Shown here: positions 1-10,300 of the stretch, piece after piece
Layout: every line of letters starts with the position of its first letter
How positions within the stretch are numbered: position 1 is the first letter of the stretch
Assembly (NCBI GenBank): GCA_024642265.1
Contig: JAHEBL010000034.1
Location: 1 to 33,620 of the forward strand
Origin: Haliea sp.
GTDB taxonomy: Bacteria; Pseudomonadota; Gammaproteobacteria; Pseudomonadales; Halieaceae
Direction: 5' to 3'
Length of the DNA: 33,620 nucleotides
Notes under the pieces: generated by a model
Told to the model about the DNA's origin: nothing
Database searches by the model: none
The model's input: the letters and a program-made list of their open reading frames with translations, nothing else
Program-made: the position numbers and the translations under genes

Positions 1-820
1 CTGCCTCGGTATCCTTGGCGAAAAATTCGCCGAAGGGACCGTAAACCTTGACCTTGTCGCCGGGCTTCAGATTGAACACCCAGGAGGACATGATGCCCGG
101 GGGTATACCGGTGCTGCCGGGCGGTGGTGTGGCGATACGGATGTTGAACTTAACGAGGCCGCGTTCTTCCGGGTAGTTGGCCATGGAATACGCGCGAATA
201 GTGGTTTCCTTCACCACCGACTCGAGCTTGAAAAAGCCGAAGTGTTCCCAGTCGCCGCGATATTCGTCCTCGATATCGAAATCGGAATACTTGACGTGAT
301 GGGGCGGGCATTCCAGCTGGACATAACCGCCCGCGCGGAAGTCCACGTTCTCGCCTTCGGGCAGCTTCAGGGTCAGTTCCTTGATGAAGGTGGCCACGTT
401 GGGGTTGGACACCACCGTGCACTCCCACTGCTTCACCCCGAACACTTCCTCCGGCACCTGAATCTTCATGTCCTGCTTGACGGCTACCTGGCAGCTAAGG
501 CGCCAGCCCTCGGCGGCATCGCGCTTGGTGAAATGCGATTCCTCAGTGGGCAGCATGGAACCGCCGCCCTCGCTGATAACGCACTTGCACTGGGCGCAGG
601 TGCCACCACCGCCACAGGCGGAGGGCAGGAAAAGGTCCGCCTCGGACAGGGTCTGCAGCAATTTGCCACCCGCAGGGACCGTAATAGTTTTTTCGCCGTT
701 GATTTCGATGTGCACGTCCCCTGCGCTGACCAGCGCGGAGCGGGCGGCGAGAATAATCGCCACCAGGATCAGTACCACCACCGTAAACATGGTGACGCCG
801 TAAACAATTGTCATATCCAT
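1..820 (-). CDS. nqrF: Na+-translocating NADH:quinone reductase subunit F, 3' part missing
   Basis: NqrF is the NADH-oxidising entry subunit of the Na+-pumping NADH:ubiquinone reductase in the inner membrane. It passes electrons from NADH through FAD to a 2Fe-2S cluster. About 273 residues are visible and the NADH-binding C-terminus lies beyond the left edge. Residues 4-27 form one membrane anchor. A plant-type ferredoxin domain follows with cluster cysteines C69, C75, C78 and C110, and the flavin-binding motif RAYSM is at about 209-213. These positions are within one residue of those I recall for the Vibrio cholerae protein. The start is the ATG of MDMTIVYGV; a second in-frame ATG lies two codons on. 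It is the last gene of nqrABCDEF, 17 bases after nqrE. Identification is secure; only the gene end is unseen. Confidence 0.97.
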   Translation of the reverse strand, partial: MDMTIVYGVTMFTVVVLILVAIILAARSALVSAGDVHIEINGEKTITVPAGGKLLQTLSEADLFLPSACGGGGTCAQCKCVISEGGGSMLPTEESHFTKRDAAEGWRLSCQVAVKQDMKIQVPEEVFGVKQWECTVVSNPNVATFIKELTLKLPEGENVDFRAGGYVQLECPPHHVKYSDFDIEDEYRGDWEHFGFFKLESVVKETTIRAYSMANYPEERGLVKFNIRIATPPPGSTGIPPGIMSSWVFNLKPGDKVKVYGPFGEFFAKDTEA

Positions 821-837
821 ATCAGTTCAATCCCGCC

Positions 838-1446
838 TTAGATATCGATGCCGCCAAAGGACATAAAGCCCAGAGCCATAAGGCCTGTCACCATGAACGT
901 AATGCCCAGGCCCTGCAGGCCATCCGGCACGTCCGAGTACTTCAGCTTTTCACGAATACCCGCCAGGGCAACGATTGCCAGCGCCCAGCCCACTCCGGAG
1001 CCGACGCCGAATACCACGCTTTCGCCAAAATTGTAATCCCTCTCGACCATGAACAGGGCTGCACCAAGGATTGCGCAGTTAACGGTGATGAGTGGCAGGA
1101 ATACGCCCAGCGCGTTATAGAGTGCCGGTACGTACTTGTCCAGGAACATCTCCAGGATCTGTACCATGGCCGCGATCACGCCGATATAGGAGATCAATCC
1201 CAGAAAACTCAGGTCCAGGTCAGGCAACCCCGCCCATGCCAGCGCGCCGTCCGCAAGCAGGTAGGTATAGATCAGGTTGTTGACTGGTACGGTGATGCCC
1301 AGTACCACGATCACCGCAATTCCCAGACCCAGTGCGGCCTGTATTTTTTTGGAGATGGCCAGGAACGTGCACATGCCCAGGAAGAACGCCAACGCCATAT
1401 TCTCGATAAAAATAGAGCGAATAAAGAGACTCAGATAATGTTCCAC
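838..1446 (-). CDS. nqrE: Na+-translocating NADH:quinone reductase subunit E
   Basis: NqrE is one of two homologous membrane subunits (with NqrD) in the core of the Na+-NQR complex. The 202-residue product starts [20 protein letters not shown], typical of the family, and has about six membrane segments. C26 (in GMCTF) and C124 (in VNCAIL) match the pair that, with two cysteines of NqrD, is known to hold an intramembrane iron-sulfur centre. The start codon is GTG. It follows the nqrD stop codon with no intervening base, so translation is probably coupled to nqrD. An ATG start is not available at the family-typical N-terminus. It is co-directional with the rest of the nqr operon. Confidence 0.98.
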   Translation of the reverse strand: MEHYLSLFIRSIFIENMALAFFLGMCTFLAISKKIQAALGLGIAVIVVLGITVPVNNLIYTYLLADGALAWAGLPDLDLSFLGLISYIGVIAAMVQILEMFLDKYVPALYNALGVFLPLITVNCAILGAALFMVERDYNFGESVVFGVGSGVGWALAIVALAGIREKLKYSDVPDGLQGLGITFMVTGLMALGFMSFGGIDI

Positions 1447-2109
1447 TTACGCACCCTCCCCTACAGCTGTATGGCGTGCCATTTTGAAGTCCGGCTGCTC
1501 CACCTGCTCCTTGCGCACACTGCGCAGCCCCCAGATGAAAAGCCCGATAATGAAGAATGCACTGGGCGGCAGTAGCAGCAGGCCATTGGGGTTGTACCAG
1601 CCACCCTCGGTGACCAGCGGCAGAATTTCGAAGCCCAACAGCTTGCCGGCGCCGAACAGTTCACGCACCACCGCAACAGCTATAAGTATCACGCTGTAGC
1701 CCAGCCCGTTGCCTATGCCATCTATAAAACTCGGTATTGGCGGGTTTTTCATGGCGAACGCCTCGGCCCGTCCCATAACGATACAGTTGGTGATAATCAG
1801 GCCGACAAATACCGACAGCTGTTTGCTGATCGCAAATGCGTAGGCCTTGAGGAACTGGTCTACTACGATAACCAGCGAGGCGATAATCACCATCTGCACG
1901 ATGATGCGAATGCTCCCGGGGATCTGCTTGCGAATTGAAGAAATCAGCAGGCTGGAGAACGCTGTCACCAGCGTAAGCGCCAGGCACATTACCAGGGTCA
2001 CTTTGAGGGATGAGGTGACAGCCAGTGCGGAACAGATACCCAGGATCTGCAGGGCGATCGGGTTGTTCTTGAAGATCGGGCCGGTCAGTGTGTCTTTAAT
2101 AGTGTCCAT
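1447..2109 (-). CDS. nqrD: Na+-translocating NADH:quinone reductase subunit D
   Basis: NqrD is the membrane partner of NqrE in the Na+-NQR complex. The 220-residue protein has about six hydrophobic segments. It carries the family signatures GICSALA (C26) and [14 protein letters not shown] (C109), the two cysteines expected to share the membrane iron-sulfur centre with NqrE. The ATG start lies two bases after the nqrC stop and has a GGGGAGG ribosome-binding site within the end of nqrC. Length is normal, slightly over 200 residues. The hydrophilic tail after the last membrane segment (about 198-220) is the least conserved part, which is usual. Confidence 0.98.
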   Translation of the reverse strand: MDTIKDTLTGPIFKNNPIALQILGICSALAVTSSLKVTLVMCLALTLVTAFSSLLISSIRKQIPGSIRIIVQMVIIASLVIVVDQFLKAYAFAISKQLSVFVGLIITNCIVMGRAEAFAMKNPPIPSFIDGIGNGLGYSVILIAVAVVRELFGAGKLLGFEILPLVTEGGWYNPNGLLLLPPSAFFIIGLFIWGLRSVRKEQVEQPDFKMARHTAVGEGA

Positions 2110-2111
2110 GC

Positions 2112-2885
2112 TCAGGCCTCCCCGGCTTTCAGGTTGTTGAGGAACGGTTCAAAGCCGTCTTCCCCCATCCAGAAATGCAACAAGTTGGTGACACCAACGG
2201 ATGTCAGCGTTGCCCCGGCCAACCCATCGACCTGCCAGGGCGCATTGGTCGCGCTTGGGTCGACAGTCCCCTTGATAAGGCCTACAGCCACATCACCGTC
2301 GCGATAGACTTCCTTGCCTGGCCACATGGCCTTCCAGCGCGGGTTGTCGACCTCACCACCCAGGCCGGGGGTCTCGCCGTGCTCGTAAAAACCCAGGCCG
2401 GCAACGGTATTGGCATCTGATTCCAGCGCGACAAAACCGTACAGGGTAGACCACAGACCGTAGCCCCTCACCGGCAGAATAACCTTGTCGATATCCCCGG
2501 TGTTGTCTTCAACCACGTAAACGATTGAGTAGTGCTCCCGCCGCGAGATCTTGGCCAGGTCCTGTTCTGGTGTGAGCTTGGAAGAAGAAGATGGATCCTT
2601 GGCCGCCTTGCGCGGATTGTACTTCTCCGGGTCCATGTCCTCGACAAACTTACCGGTACGCAGGTCCACGATCCGGGTCTTTATCTGCGCGAACTGTTCT
2701 TCCACGCTTTTGCCTTCCTCGAGCATACCTGCCGCTGCGAGAATATTGCGTTTCCGGTCCAGGGCCTTGTTGATCTCCTGAACCGGTTTGAGCATTACCG
2801 TGGCGGTGGCAACAAATATCGCCGCCACGATGCTGACTGCGAACGCAACAAACAGCGTTTTACTCGTACTGTCATTACTGGACAC
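2112..2885 (-). CDS. nqrC: Na+-translocating NADH:quinone reductase subunit C
   Basis: NqrC carries a covalently attached FMN on the periplasmic side of Na+-NQR and relays electrons between NqrF and NqrB. The 257-residue product has one N-terminal membrane anchor (about residues 10-32) and an FMN-binding domain. The acceptor threonine is T226 in [10 protein letters not shown], one residue from T225 of the Vibrio enzyme. I place the start at a GTG, giving [12 protein letters not shown], because CGGAGG sits seven bases upstream and family members begin here. A longer frame running 12 codons further upstream lies wholly within nqrB and is unlikely to be used. The chosen start overlaps the nqrB end by 11 bases, which suggests coupling. 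The FMN is attached by ApbE, whose gene is not in this window. Confidence 0.97.
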   Translation of the reverse strand: MSSNDSTSKTLFVAFAVSIVAAIFVATATVMLKPVQEINKALDRKRNILAAAGMLEEGKSVEEQFAQIKTRIVDLRTGKFVEDMDPEKYNPRKAAKDPSSSSKLTPEQDLAKISRREHYSIVYVVEDNTGDIDKVILPVRGYGLWSTLYGFVALESDANTVAGLGFYEHGETPGLGGEVDNPRWKAMWPGKEVYRDGDVAVGLIKGTVDPSATNAPWQVDGLAGATLTSVGVTNLLHFWMGEDGFEPFLNNLKAGEA

Positions 2886-4071
2886 GGGCGAGCCTCCGTT
2901 TGATGTTGGACTGGACCACAAAATGGTCGATCAGCGGGGCGAATATATTAGCGAACAGGATCGCCAGCATGATGCCCTCCGGAAATGCGGGGTTTACCAC
3001 CCTGATAAGCACGGTCATGACGCCGATCAGGATGCCGAAATACCACTTGCCGGTATTCGTCATGGAGGCGGAGACCGGGTCGGTCGCCATAAAGACCATG
3101 CCGAAGGCGAATCCACCGGTGACAAGATGCCAGTACCACGGCATGGCAAAGGCGAGGTTGTCGTCGGAGCCTATCAGGTTGAACAGGGTAGACAGCGCCA
3201 TCATACCGATCATGACTCCGGCCATGATGCGCCAGGAGCCGACGCGTGTAATCAACAGCACGGCTCCGCCTATAAGGATTGCCAGCGTGGACGTCTCTCC
3301 GATCGAGCCCGGCACGGAGCCGACGAACGCCTGCATCCAGCTCCACTGCTCTCGCAGTGCCTCCATACCCCCGGAGGCGACCACCGACAGGGCGGTCGCA
3401 CCGGTGTAGCCGTCAACCGCTGTCCACACCGCGTCGCCCGAGAGCTGCGCCGGATAGGCGAAGTACAGGAAGGCCCGCCCTGTCAGCGCCGGGTTGAGGA
3501 AGTTCTTGCCGGTGCCGCCAAAGATCTCCTTGCCGATAACGACGCCGAAGCTGATGCCCAGGGCGACCTGCCACAGTGGAATGTCCGGCGGGCAGGTAAG
3601 AGCGAACAGCACGGATGTAACGAAGAAGCCCTCGTTGACCTCGTGGCCCCGGCGTATGGCGAACAATATCTCCCAGCTGATACCCACCAGGAAAGTGACA
3701 ATATAGATGGGCAGGAAAAACACCGCGCCGAACCAGAAACAGTGCCACAGGTTGCCGGCATCGTAGCCGCCCAGCAACTCTATGAGGTAGCCGTGCCAGC
3801 TCTCGACACCCTGCCCCGCCGGCATGACCTCGTTGGCCTGGAAGCCCAGGTTGTACATGCCGTAGAACATGGCCGGGAATGTCGCCATCCAGACCGTGAT
3901 CATGATCCGCTTGAGATCGACTCCATCGCGCACGTGCGCGGTGGAGCGGGTCACCGAATCGGGGGCATACAGGAAGGTGTCGAACACCTCGTAGAGGGCG
4001 TACCACTTCTGGAAGCGTCCACCCTCCTGAAAATGGTGCTCCACACCATCAAGCATTTTTCGCAGTCCCAC
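2875..4071 (-). CDS. nqrB: Na+-translocating NADH:quinone reductase subunit B
   Basis: NqrB is the largest membrane subunit of Na+-NQR. It holds a covalent FMN and a riboflavin and is the likely Na+ channel and ubiquinone site. The 398-residue product starts [14 protein letters not shown], typical of the family, and has about ten membrane segments. The FMN-linked threonine is T226 in [10 protein letters not shown]. The start codon is GTG, preceded by a strong AAGGAGG that is part of the last codons of nqrA, three bases after the nqrA stop. Length and composition are normal. Confidence 0.98.
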   Translation of the reverse strand: MGLRKMLDGVEHHFQEGGRFQKWYALYEVFDTFLYAPDSVTRSTAHVRDGVDLKRIMITVWMATFPAMFYGMYNLGFQANEVMPAGQGVESWHGYLIELLGGYDAGNLWHCFWFGAVFFLPIYIVTFLVGISWEILFAIRRGHEVNEGFFVTSVLFALTCPPDIPLWQVALGISFGVVIGKEIFGGTGKNFLNPALTGRAFLYFAYPAQLSGDAVWTAVDGYTGATALSVVASGGMEALREQWSWMQAFVGSVPGSIGETSTLAILIGGAVLLITRVGSWRIMAGVMIGMMALSTLFNLIGSDDNLAFAMPWYWHLVTGGFAFGMVFMATDPVSASMTNTGKWYFGILIGVMTVLIRVVNPAFPEGIMLAILFANIFAPLIDHFVVQSNIKRRLARVQ

Positions 4072-4074
4072 GCC

Positions 4075-5418
4075 TTAACCCTCCTTCTCGATTCGAGTCA
4101 GGTTGTCCCTCAGGATGGGGCCATACTCGTATTTGCCCGGGCAGACATAACTGCACAGGGCCAGGTCTTCTTCTTCCAGTTCCATGCACCCCAGTGCCTG
4201 GGCCATCTCCGTGTCACCGACTATAAGCGCGCGCAGCAGCTGGGTGGGCAGAATATCCAGGGGCATAATGTCTTCGTAGCTGCCCACCGGCACCATGGCG
4301 CGCTCGCTGCCGTTGGTGGTGGTGGTCATGGGCAGATCGCGGGCGCCAAAAAAACTGGTGACGTAGATCCCGAGGTTGGAGTGCTTTTTGGTGCCGGGTG
4401 ACAACCATCCCATAAACTCGCGGTTACGCCCTTCCAGCAGCACCGATACCTGGTTGTGGTAGCGTCCCAGGTAAGACGTGGCGCCGGACACCATGCGACC
4501 GCCCAGTATCGAGCCGCTGATGATACGATTATCACCCGCTTTCATCTCACCGGCACACAGTGCCTGCAGATCGACACCCAGGCGGGTGCGCAGCAAACGG
4601 GGACGTTCTACCTGTGGTCCCGCCAGCGCTATCACTCGCTGGGTGTAGAGACGGCCATCGAGAAACAGGCGGCCCGTGGCGATGACGTCCTGGTAGCCGA
4701 TGGTCCAGACAATCCTGCTGGAACTGGCGCCCTCAAGGAAATGGATATGGGTGCCGGCAAGCCCGGCAGGATGTGGCCCGGCGAACTCTGACATCTCGAT
4801 ATTGGCTGCGCCACCCCGGGGGATATCCGCACCTGGCGCGACGCACACATAGACCTTGCCGCCGGTCAGCTTGGCCAGCAGATCCTGGCCAGCGCAGAAC
4901 GCCTCTCGCTGTTCATTGATGATCACTGCCGGGTCTGCCGCCAGCGGATTGGTGTCCATGGCGGTGACGAATATTGCTGCGGCATCGCTGGCAGGCGCGG
5001 GTACCTTGCTGTAGGGCCGGGTGCGCAGCGCGGTCCACTGACCGCTTTCCAACAGCTGCTTGCGCACGGCGGCGGCATCCAGGGATGCGATCTTGTCCGC
5101 GCTTACCGCAGGAAACTCGACCGCCTCGTCACCCTCGATTTCGATAACTACCGACTGCAGGACTCGCTTGGCACCCCGGTTGATCGCCGAGACCACGCCG
5201 CTTGCCGTTGCTGTATAGCGAACCCCTTCGGTCTTCTTGTCGGTGAAGAGCAGTTGGCCGGTCTTGACCCGCTCGCCCTCCCGCACTTCCATGGTTGGCT
5301 TCATGCCCACATAGTCATAGCCAACCACAGCCACGGCGCGTGGGGCTGGGGCATCTTCTATTACCTGTTGGGGAGCGCCCTGGATTGGAATGTCCATGCC
5401 CCGCTTGATCTTGACCAT
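4075..5418 (-). CDS. nqrA: Na+-translocating NADH:quinone reductase subunit A
   Basis: NqrA is the cytoplasmic, cofactor-poor subunit of Na+-NQR and contributes to quinone binding. The 447-residue product opens MVKIKRGMDIPIQG, typical of the family. It has a barrel-sandwich-like N-terminal region (about 25-90, including the run GVVSAINRGAKR) and a C-terminal region ending near ALCSYVCPGKYEYG. It is the first gene of the operon and starts with ATG. The ribosome-binding site (TTTAGG) is weak compared with those of later nqr genes. About 245 bases separate it from the upstream GAPDH gene, and a perfect TATAAT lies about 110 bases before the start, so the operon probably has its own promoter. Confidence 0.98.
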   Translation of the reverse strand: MVKIKRGMDIPIQGAPQQVIEDAPAPRAVAVVGYDYVGMKPTMEVREGERVKTGQLLFTDKKTEGVRYTATASGVVSAINRGAKRVLQSVVIEIEGDEAVEFPAVSADKIASLDAAAVRKQLLESGQWTALRTRPYSKVPAPASDAAAIFVTAMDTNPLAADPAVIINEQREAFCAGQDLLAKLTGGKVYVCVAPGADIPRGGAANIEMSEFAGPHPAGLAGTHIHFLEGASSSRIVWTIGYQDVIATGRLFLDGRLYTQRVIALAGPQVERPRLLRTRLGVDLQALCAGEMKAGDNRIISGSILGGRMVSGATSYLGRYHNQVSVLLEGRNREFMGWLSPGTKKHSNLGIYVTSFFGARDLPMTTTTNGSERAMVPVGSYEDIMPLDILPTQLLRALIVGDTEMAQALGCMELEEEDLALCSYVCPGKYEYGPILRDNLTRIEKEG

Positions 5419-5527
5419 AGGATCTGCCTAAAGAAACTGAATATTTGTGGATGAGCCGGGAACGTCCAGAGGGCAAGCACACTGTGGGTATGCGAAACCG
5501 CTGCATGACGGAACCCAGACCGCGCGC

Positions 5528-5533
5528 ATTATA
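5528..5533 (-). promoter_or_regulatory. possible -10 element for nqrA-F
   Basis: A perfect TATAAT hexamer reads toward nqrA. The expected -35 position holds a T-rich stretch (AGTTTT at 17 bases), a poor match to TTGACA, and there is no extended -10 TG. If used, the leader would be about 100 bases. Support is the single hexamer and its position in the only large gap before the operon. Confidence 0.4.
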
Positions 5534-5625
5534 GCGGAATGGCCCTATAAAAAACTACCAGACGACTCCGGGTTCTTTGATTTCGAACAGCTTTTTCCCA
5601 TGTCAATAGACCTTGGTCGATAGGA

Positions 5626-5651
5626 TCGGGACATCTCCCGGGAGATCCCGA
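5626..5651. repeat. 26-base inverted repeat between gap and nqrA
   Basis: The arms are TCGGGA and TCCCGA around a perfect palindrome, TCTCCCGGGAGA, with one unpaired CA on the left. It begins 12 bases past the GAPDH stop codon. As RNA it could form a GC-rich hairpin, but no run of U follows on either strand, so it is not a textbook intrinsic terminator. It could be a protein-binding site or an imperfect terminator for the GAPDH gene. Confidence 0.5.
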
Positions 5652-5663
5652 GCCGACGGCCGA

Positions 5664-7133
5664 TCAACTCTCCCGGGGGTAAACCGCGAAATTTATCCCT
5701 GCCATCCGCTCCAGGATACGGTGTACCTGGCAGCTGTAACCAAATTCATTGTCGTACCACAGGTAAAGTACCGCCTGCCTGCCGTTCACGATAGTGGCCT
5801 GGGCGTCGAAAATACAGGCGTGCCGGGAGCCCACAAAGTCCGTCGAGACCATCTCCGGGGAGGCCGTGTAGTCGATCTGCTTGCGCAGTGACGAATGCAG
5901 CGCCTGGTTGCGCATGAATTCATTGACCTCTTCCTTGCTGCTGTCGCGACCCAGGGTCAGGTTGAGAATCGCCATGGACACGTTGGGTGTCGGCACCCTG
6001 ATCGCGTTGCCCGTGAGCTTGCCAACCAGCTGCGGCAACACCTTGCCCACAGCAGTGGCCGCGCCTGTTTCGGTTATGACCATATTGAGCGGCGCGCTGC
6101 GGCCGCGGCGCGATGCCTTGTGGTAGTTATCCGTCAGGTTCTGGTCATTGGTATAGGCGTGCACGGTTTCCACGTGGCCGGCGATGATCCCGAACTCGTC
6201 ATCCATTGCCTTCAGCGGCGGGGCTATGGCGTTGGTAGTGCATGACGCCGCGGAAATAATCGTGTCGCCGGGCTCGATTTCATTACTGTTGATGCCCGCG
6301 ACGATATTCTTGAGGCTGCCCTTGCCCGGGGCGGTGAGAATCACCTTGCTGGCTCCCTTGCTCTTCAGGTGCTGGGAGAGCCCGGCCTCGTCTCGCCAGG
6401 CACCGGTATTGTCGATGATGATGGCGTTGTGGATACCGTACGCGGTGTAATCGATGGTGTCCGGGCTGTCGGCATAGATCACCTTCACCTCATTGCCGTT
6501 GGCAATAAAGGATTGCCGCTCCTCATCCACCCTGATGGTGCCGTCAAAGGCGCCGTGTACGGAGTCTCTTCGCAGCAGGCTGACACGCTTGACAAGGTCG
6601 TTGGGGGCCTTGCCCTTGCGCACCACAATGGCGCGCAGGCGCAGGCAGTCGCCACCGTCTGTCTTTTCAATGAGAAGTCGCGCCATCAGCCGGCCGATAC
6701 GGCCAAAGCCATAGAGCACCACGTCCTGGGGCTGCTCCAGCGGCTTGACCTTGTTGCCGATCAGCTCGGCCAGTTCACGCTCGATGAATTGTTCCAGCGT
6801 CAGACCAGCCGCGGCGCCCTCTTCCTGGAAACGCACAGCCAGTCTGCCCACATCTATATGGGCCGGGCCCAGATCGAGGCCGGCCAGGTGGGTAAATACG
6901 GGGTATGTTTCAAACTCGGAGAGCTCGTTGCCCTCCACCTGGCGTACGTAGCGGTGGTCCTTCATGATTTGCAGTACGGAGCGATTGACCAGGGTCCTGC
7001 CATATATGTAGCACTTGACGTTTTTTTCCCGCGCCAGTCGGCCGACCAGCGGGATCATTCCCTCAGCCAGCGCCTCGCGCTCTTTCCAGTTCTTGAAGTA
7101 ATCGTCGGGACGGGGTCGCTTGCGTTGGGTCAC
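5664..7133 (-). CDS. gap: glyceraldehyde-3-phosphate dehydrogenase, long form with N-terminal extension
   Basis: The enzyme oxidises glyceraldehyde 3-phosphate to 1,3-bisphosphoglycerate with NAD(P)+. At 489 residues it is about 150 longer than ordinary GAPDH. Residues 1-135 form an extra, mostly charged and helical region. The Rossmann fold begins at about 137 with the nucleotide motif GFGRIGR (142-148). The catalytic cysteine is C298 in SAASCTTN. The C-terminal motif YDNEFGYS is present. The start is GTG with AAGGTAGG upstream. Long GAPDHs of this type lie beside mfd in pseudomonads (recalled), matching this context: mfd is divergent, 197 bases away. The role of the N-terminal part is unknown to me. 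Cofactor preference and whether it works in glycolysis or gluconeogenesis cannot be read from the sequence. Confidence 0.93.
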   Translation of the reverse strand: MTQRKRPRPDDYFKNWKEREALAEGMIPLVGRLAREKNVKCYIYGRTLVNRSVLQIMKDHRYVRQVEGNELSEFETYPVFTHLAGLDLGPAHIDVGRLAVRFQEEGAAAGLTLEQFIERELAELIGNKVKPLEQPQDVVLYGFGRIGRLMARLLIEKTDGGDCLRLRAIVVRKGKAPNDLVKRVSLLRRDSVHGAFDGTIRVDEERQSFIANGNEVKVIYADSPDTIDYTAYGIHNAIIIDNTGAWRDEAGLSQHLKSKGASKVILTAPGKGSLKNIVAGINSNEIEPGDTIISAASCTTNAIAPPLKAMDDEFGIIAGHVETVHAYTNDQNLTDNYHKASRRGRSAPLNMVITETGAATAVGKVLPQLVGKLTGNAIRVPTPNVSMAILNLTLGRDSSKEEVNEFMRNQALHSSLRKQIDYTASPEMVSTDFVGSRHACIFDAQATIVNGRQAVLYLWYDNEFGYSCQVHRILERMAGINFAVYPRES

Positions 7134-7175
7134 TGTTGCCTACCTTCTTGGGGGACGCTGGGCCGTAGGTCGCGT

Positions 7176-7204
7176 ATTATCATCGCAGCGCCGGGGGCGT
7201 GCAA
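7176..7204 (-). promoter_or_regulatory. likely promoter of the GAPDH gene
   Basis: TTGCAC and GATAAT are separated by exactly 17 bases and read toward the GAPDH gene. The -10 matches consensus at five of six positions and the -35 at three of six. The predicted transcript start is about 35 bases before the GTG codon. Confidence 0.5.
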
Positions 7205-7330
7205 GTTGGGATTGCCCGTTTTCTGGCTGGCGATCACCGTCTTGACTGGAGCTCGGCGCTGCCTTGGCGCTACAATAGCGCCCCGTTACGACCGCCGCGC
7301 TGACACCCCGCAGCTACTTACCCAAGGCCT

Positions 7331-10300
7331 ATGTTCCCCGAACTCGTAAAAGACACACCCTGGCCGCAGCAGAAGGCCTCTCGCACCGCCCTGGGCCCGT
7401 TCTCGGGCAGCGCCGAGGCGCGCTGCATTGCCGAACTGGCTCGCCCCGGGCAACTGTTGCTGGTGATCACCGCCGATACGAGTTCAGCCCTGGCGCTGGA
7501 AAGGGAACTGCCTTTCTTTCTGGAAGACGACGTCGAAATACTCGCGTTTCCGGACTGGGAGACTCTGCCCTATGACAATTTCTCACCCCACCAGGACATT
7601 ATTTCCGAGCGGCTGAGCACGCTGCACCGGCTGCGCCGCATGACTGCCGGGATCCTGGTTGTGCCGATTCCCACCCTTATGCACCGGCTGGCACCTACCG
7701 ACTATATTGCCGCCTCCAGTCTGGTACTGGCCGAGGGCCAGACCCTGGATATCGACAGTTTTCGCCGCGATCTGCAGCGCAACGGCTACCTGAATGTGGA
7801 GACCGTTTACGAACACGGCGAGTTTGCCCTGCGCGGTTCCCTGTTCGACATCTTCCCGATGGGCAGCAAGCTGCCCTATCGTATCGACCTCCTGGACGCC
7901 GAGGTCGACAGCCTGCGCACCTTCGATCCGGAAACCCAGCGCACGGTGGACAAGGTGCCCGGGATCAACCTGCTCCCCGGCCGGGAATACCCGTTGGACC
8001 GTGGCGCGATCAGCCGTTTCCAGATGAACTGGTACGACGCCTTTGATGTGGACCCGGACCAGTGCACGGTCTATGTCGAGGTCAGCGCGGGGCGCAGTCC
8101 CGGCGGTTGCGAATATTACCTGCCGCTGTTTTTTGAGCGCTGCGCTACCCTGTTTGACTACCTCCCCGACAATACAGCGATAATCGCCTGTGGCGATCAC
8201 CACGCTAGTGCCTGCCATTTCTGGGATGACGTGAAGACCCGTTATGAAGAGTACGGGATAGATTCCCGACGGCCCCTGCTGCCGCCGACACGCTGCTTTA
8301 CTCCGGTAGAGGAGCTCTACCAGATTCTCGGCAAATACGCCGTACTGGAGCTTCGCCACAGCCCCGATGCGCCCGTGCACACGGCGAGCGGAGTCAGAAC
8401 GCCACCCGAGCTCGGCGGTGACCAGAGAACGCTCTCGGCCACCGCTCACCTGGCGCAGTTCATCCGCGAGCACGGTGGCCCCGTGCTGTTGTGCGCGGAG
8501 TCTGCCGGGCGGCGCGAAATACTGCTGGAATCCCTGCGTGAGCACCAGCTGGAGCCACCGGCGGTGAAAGACTGGCACGAGTTTATTGCTTCCGGGGAGA
8601 CTTTTGCGATCGCCACCGCCCCGCTGGACAGGGGTATGTACTTCGGCCCGGGCAAGCCAACGCTGGTGTGCGAGTCGCAACTGTTCGGCAACCGGGTGGC
8701 CCAGCGCCGCCGTCGCGGCAAACAGGCGGAAGACGCCGCCGTGGCCAATGTATTCCGCGACATCAATGAATTGCGCGAGGGTGTGCCGGTGGTCCATCTC
8801 GAGCACGGTGTGGGCCGTTACATCGGCCTGCAAACTCTTACCGTTGACGGCCAGGAAGCCGAGTTCCTTACCCTGGAGTATGCACAGGGTTCGCGCCTTT
8901 ATGTGCCGGTGGCCTCCCTGCACCTGGTGAGCCGCTACGCCGGCTCCGACCCCGAGCTGGCGCCGCTGCACAAACTGGGCTCCGACCAGTGGGACAAGGC
9001 CCGGCGTAAAGCCAGCGAAAAGGCCAGCGATGTGGCCGCGCAACTGCTGGAAGTGTACGCCCGGCGCGAGGCCAGGGAAGGCTTTGCCTTTGCTGCCTTC
9101 CAGCACGATTACGAGCAATTTGCCGCTGCCTTCCCCTTCGAGGAGACCCCTGACCAGCAGTCGACTATCAGCGCGGTGATCGAGGATATGCAGAGCCCCC
9201 GCGTCATGGATCGACTGGTCTGCGGTGATGTGGGCTTTGGCAAGACCGAAGTGGCCATGCGCGCAGCCTTCCTGGCCACCCGCAACAGTAAACAGGTGGC
9301 CGTTCTGGTGCCCACCACACTGCTCGCGCAACAGCATTTCAGCTCCTTCAGTGACCGCTTTGCCGACTGGGATGTCTCTGTCGAGGTGGTTTCGCGCTTC
9401 AAATCGGCCAAAGAGCTGGCCGCGGTGACCGAACGGGTGGCAGCAGGCAAGACCGATATCCTGATCGGCACCCACAAATTGTTGCAAAGCGGCTTTCGTT
9501 TCGACGACCTGGGCCTCCTGATCATCGACGAGGAACACCGCTTTGGCGTGAAGCAGAAGGAGGCAATCAAGGCCTTGCGTTCGGAGGTGGACGTGCTGAC
9601 CCTGACCGCCACACCCATCCCCCGCACGCTCAACATGGCTATGGGGGGTATGCGGGACCTTTCCATCATCGCCACCCCGCCCGCCCGGCGCCTGTCCATC
9701 AAGACCTTTGTGCGGGAGCACAATATTGCGATGATCAAAGAGGCTGTGCTGCGCGAGACCCTGCGTGGCGGCCAGGTGTACTACCTGCACAACGAGGTCA
9801 AGACCATCGAGGAAACAGCACGTAAACTGCGCGAGCTGCTGCCGGAGCTGAGCATCGCCGTCGCCCATGGCCAGATGCGGGAAACCCAGCTGGAACAGGT
9901 CATGTCCTCGTTTTACCACCAGCGGCACCATATCCTGCTGTGTACCACGATTATCGAAACCGGCATCGACATTCCCAATGCCAACACCATTATCATCGAG
10001 CGGGCGGACAAGTTCGGCCTGGCGCAGCTGCACCAGCTGCGCGGTCGCGTGGGCCGTTCACATCACCAGGCCTACGCGTATCTTATGTGCCCTCCCCGCT
10101 CTGCCATCACGCCCGATGCGGTGAAACGGCTTGAGGCGATCGAAGCCGCCGGGGACCTGGGTGCGGGCTATCTGCTGGCAACCCACGACCTGGAAATACG
10201 CGGTGCCGGGGAATTGCTGGGGGACGAGCAGAGCGGCCAGATACACAGCGTAGGTTTTGGCCTTTACATGGATATGTTGCAGCGCGCGGTCGCCGCGCTC

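Noticed and set aside
2788-4401. A 537-codon open frame on the plus strand across nqrA, nqrB and nqrC
   Set aside because: It is antisense to three certain nqr genes and its translation is low-complexity His/Gln/Asp-rich, as expected for a shadow frame.
7242-7276. TTGACT and TACAAT before mfd as a promoter
   Set aside because: The spacing is 23 bases, too long for a sigma-70 promoter, and no better -35 lies upstream of TACAAT.
7583-10033. An 816-codon open frame on the minus strand opposite mfd
   Set aside because: It is antisense to the clearly real mfd, has a His/Gln-rich composition typical of GC-rich shadow frames, and shows no domain or ribosome-binding site.
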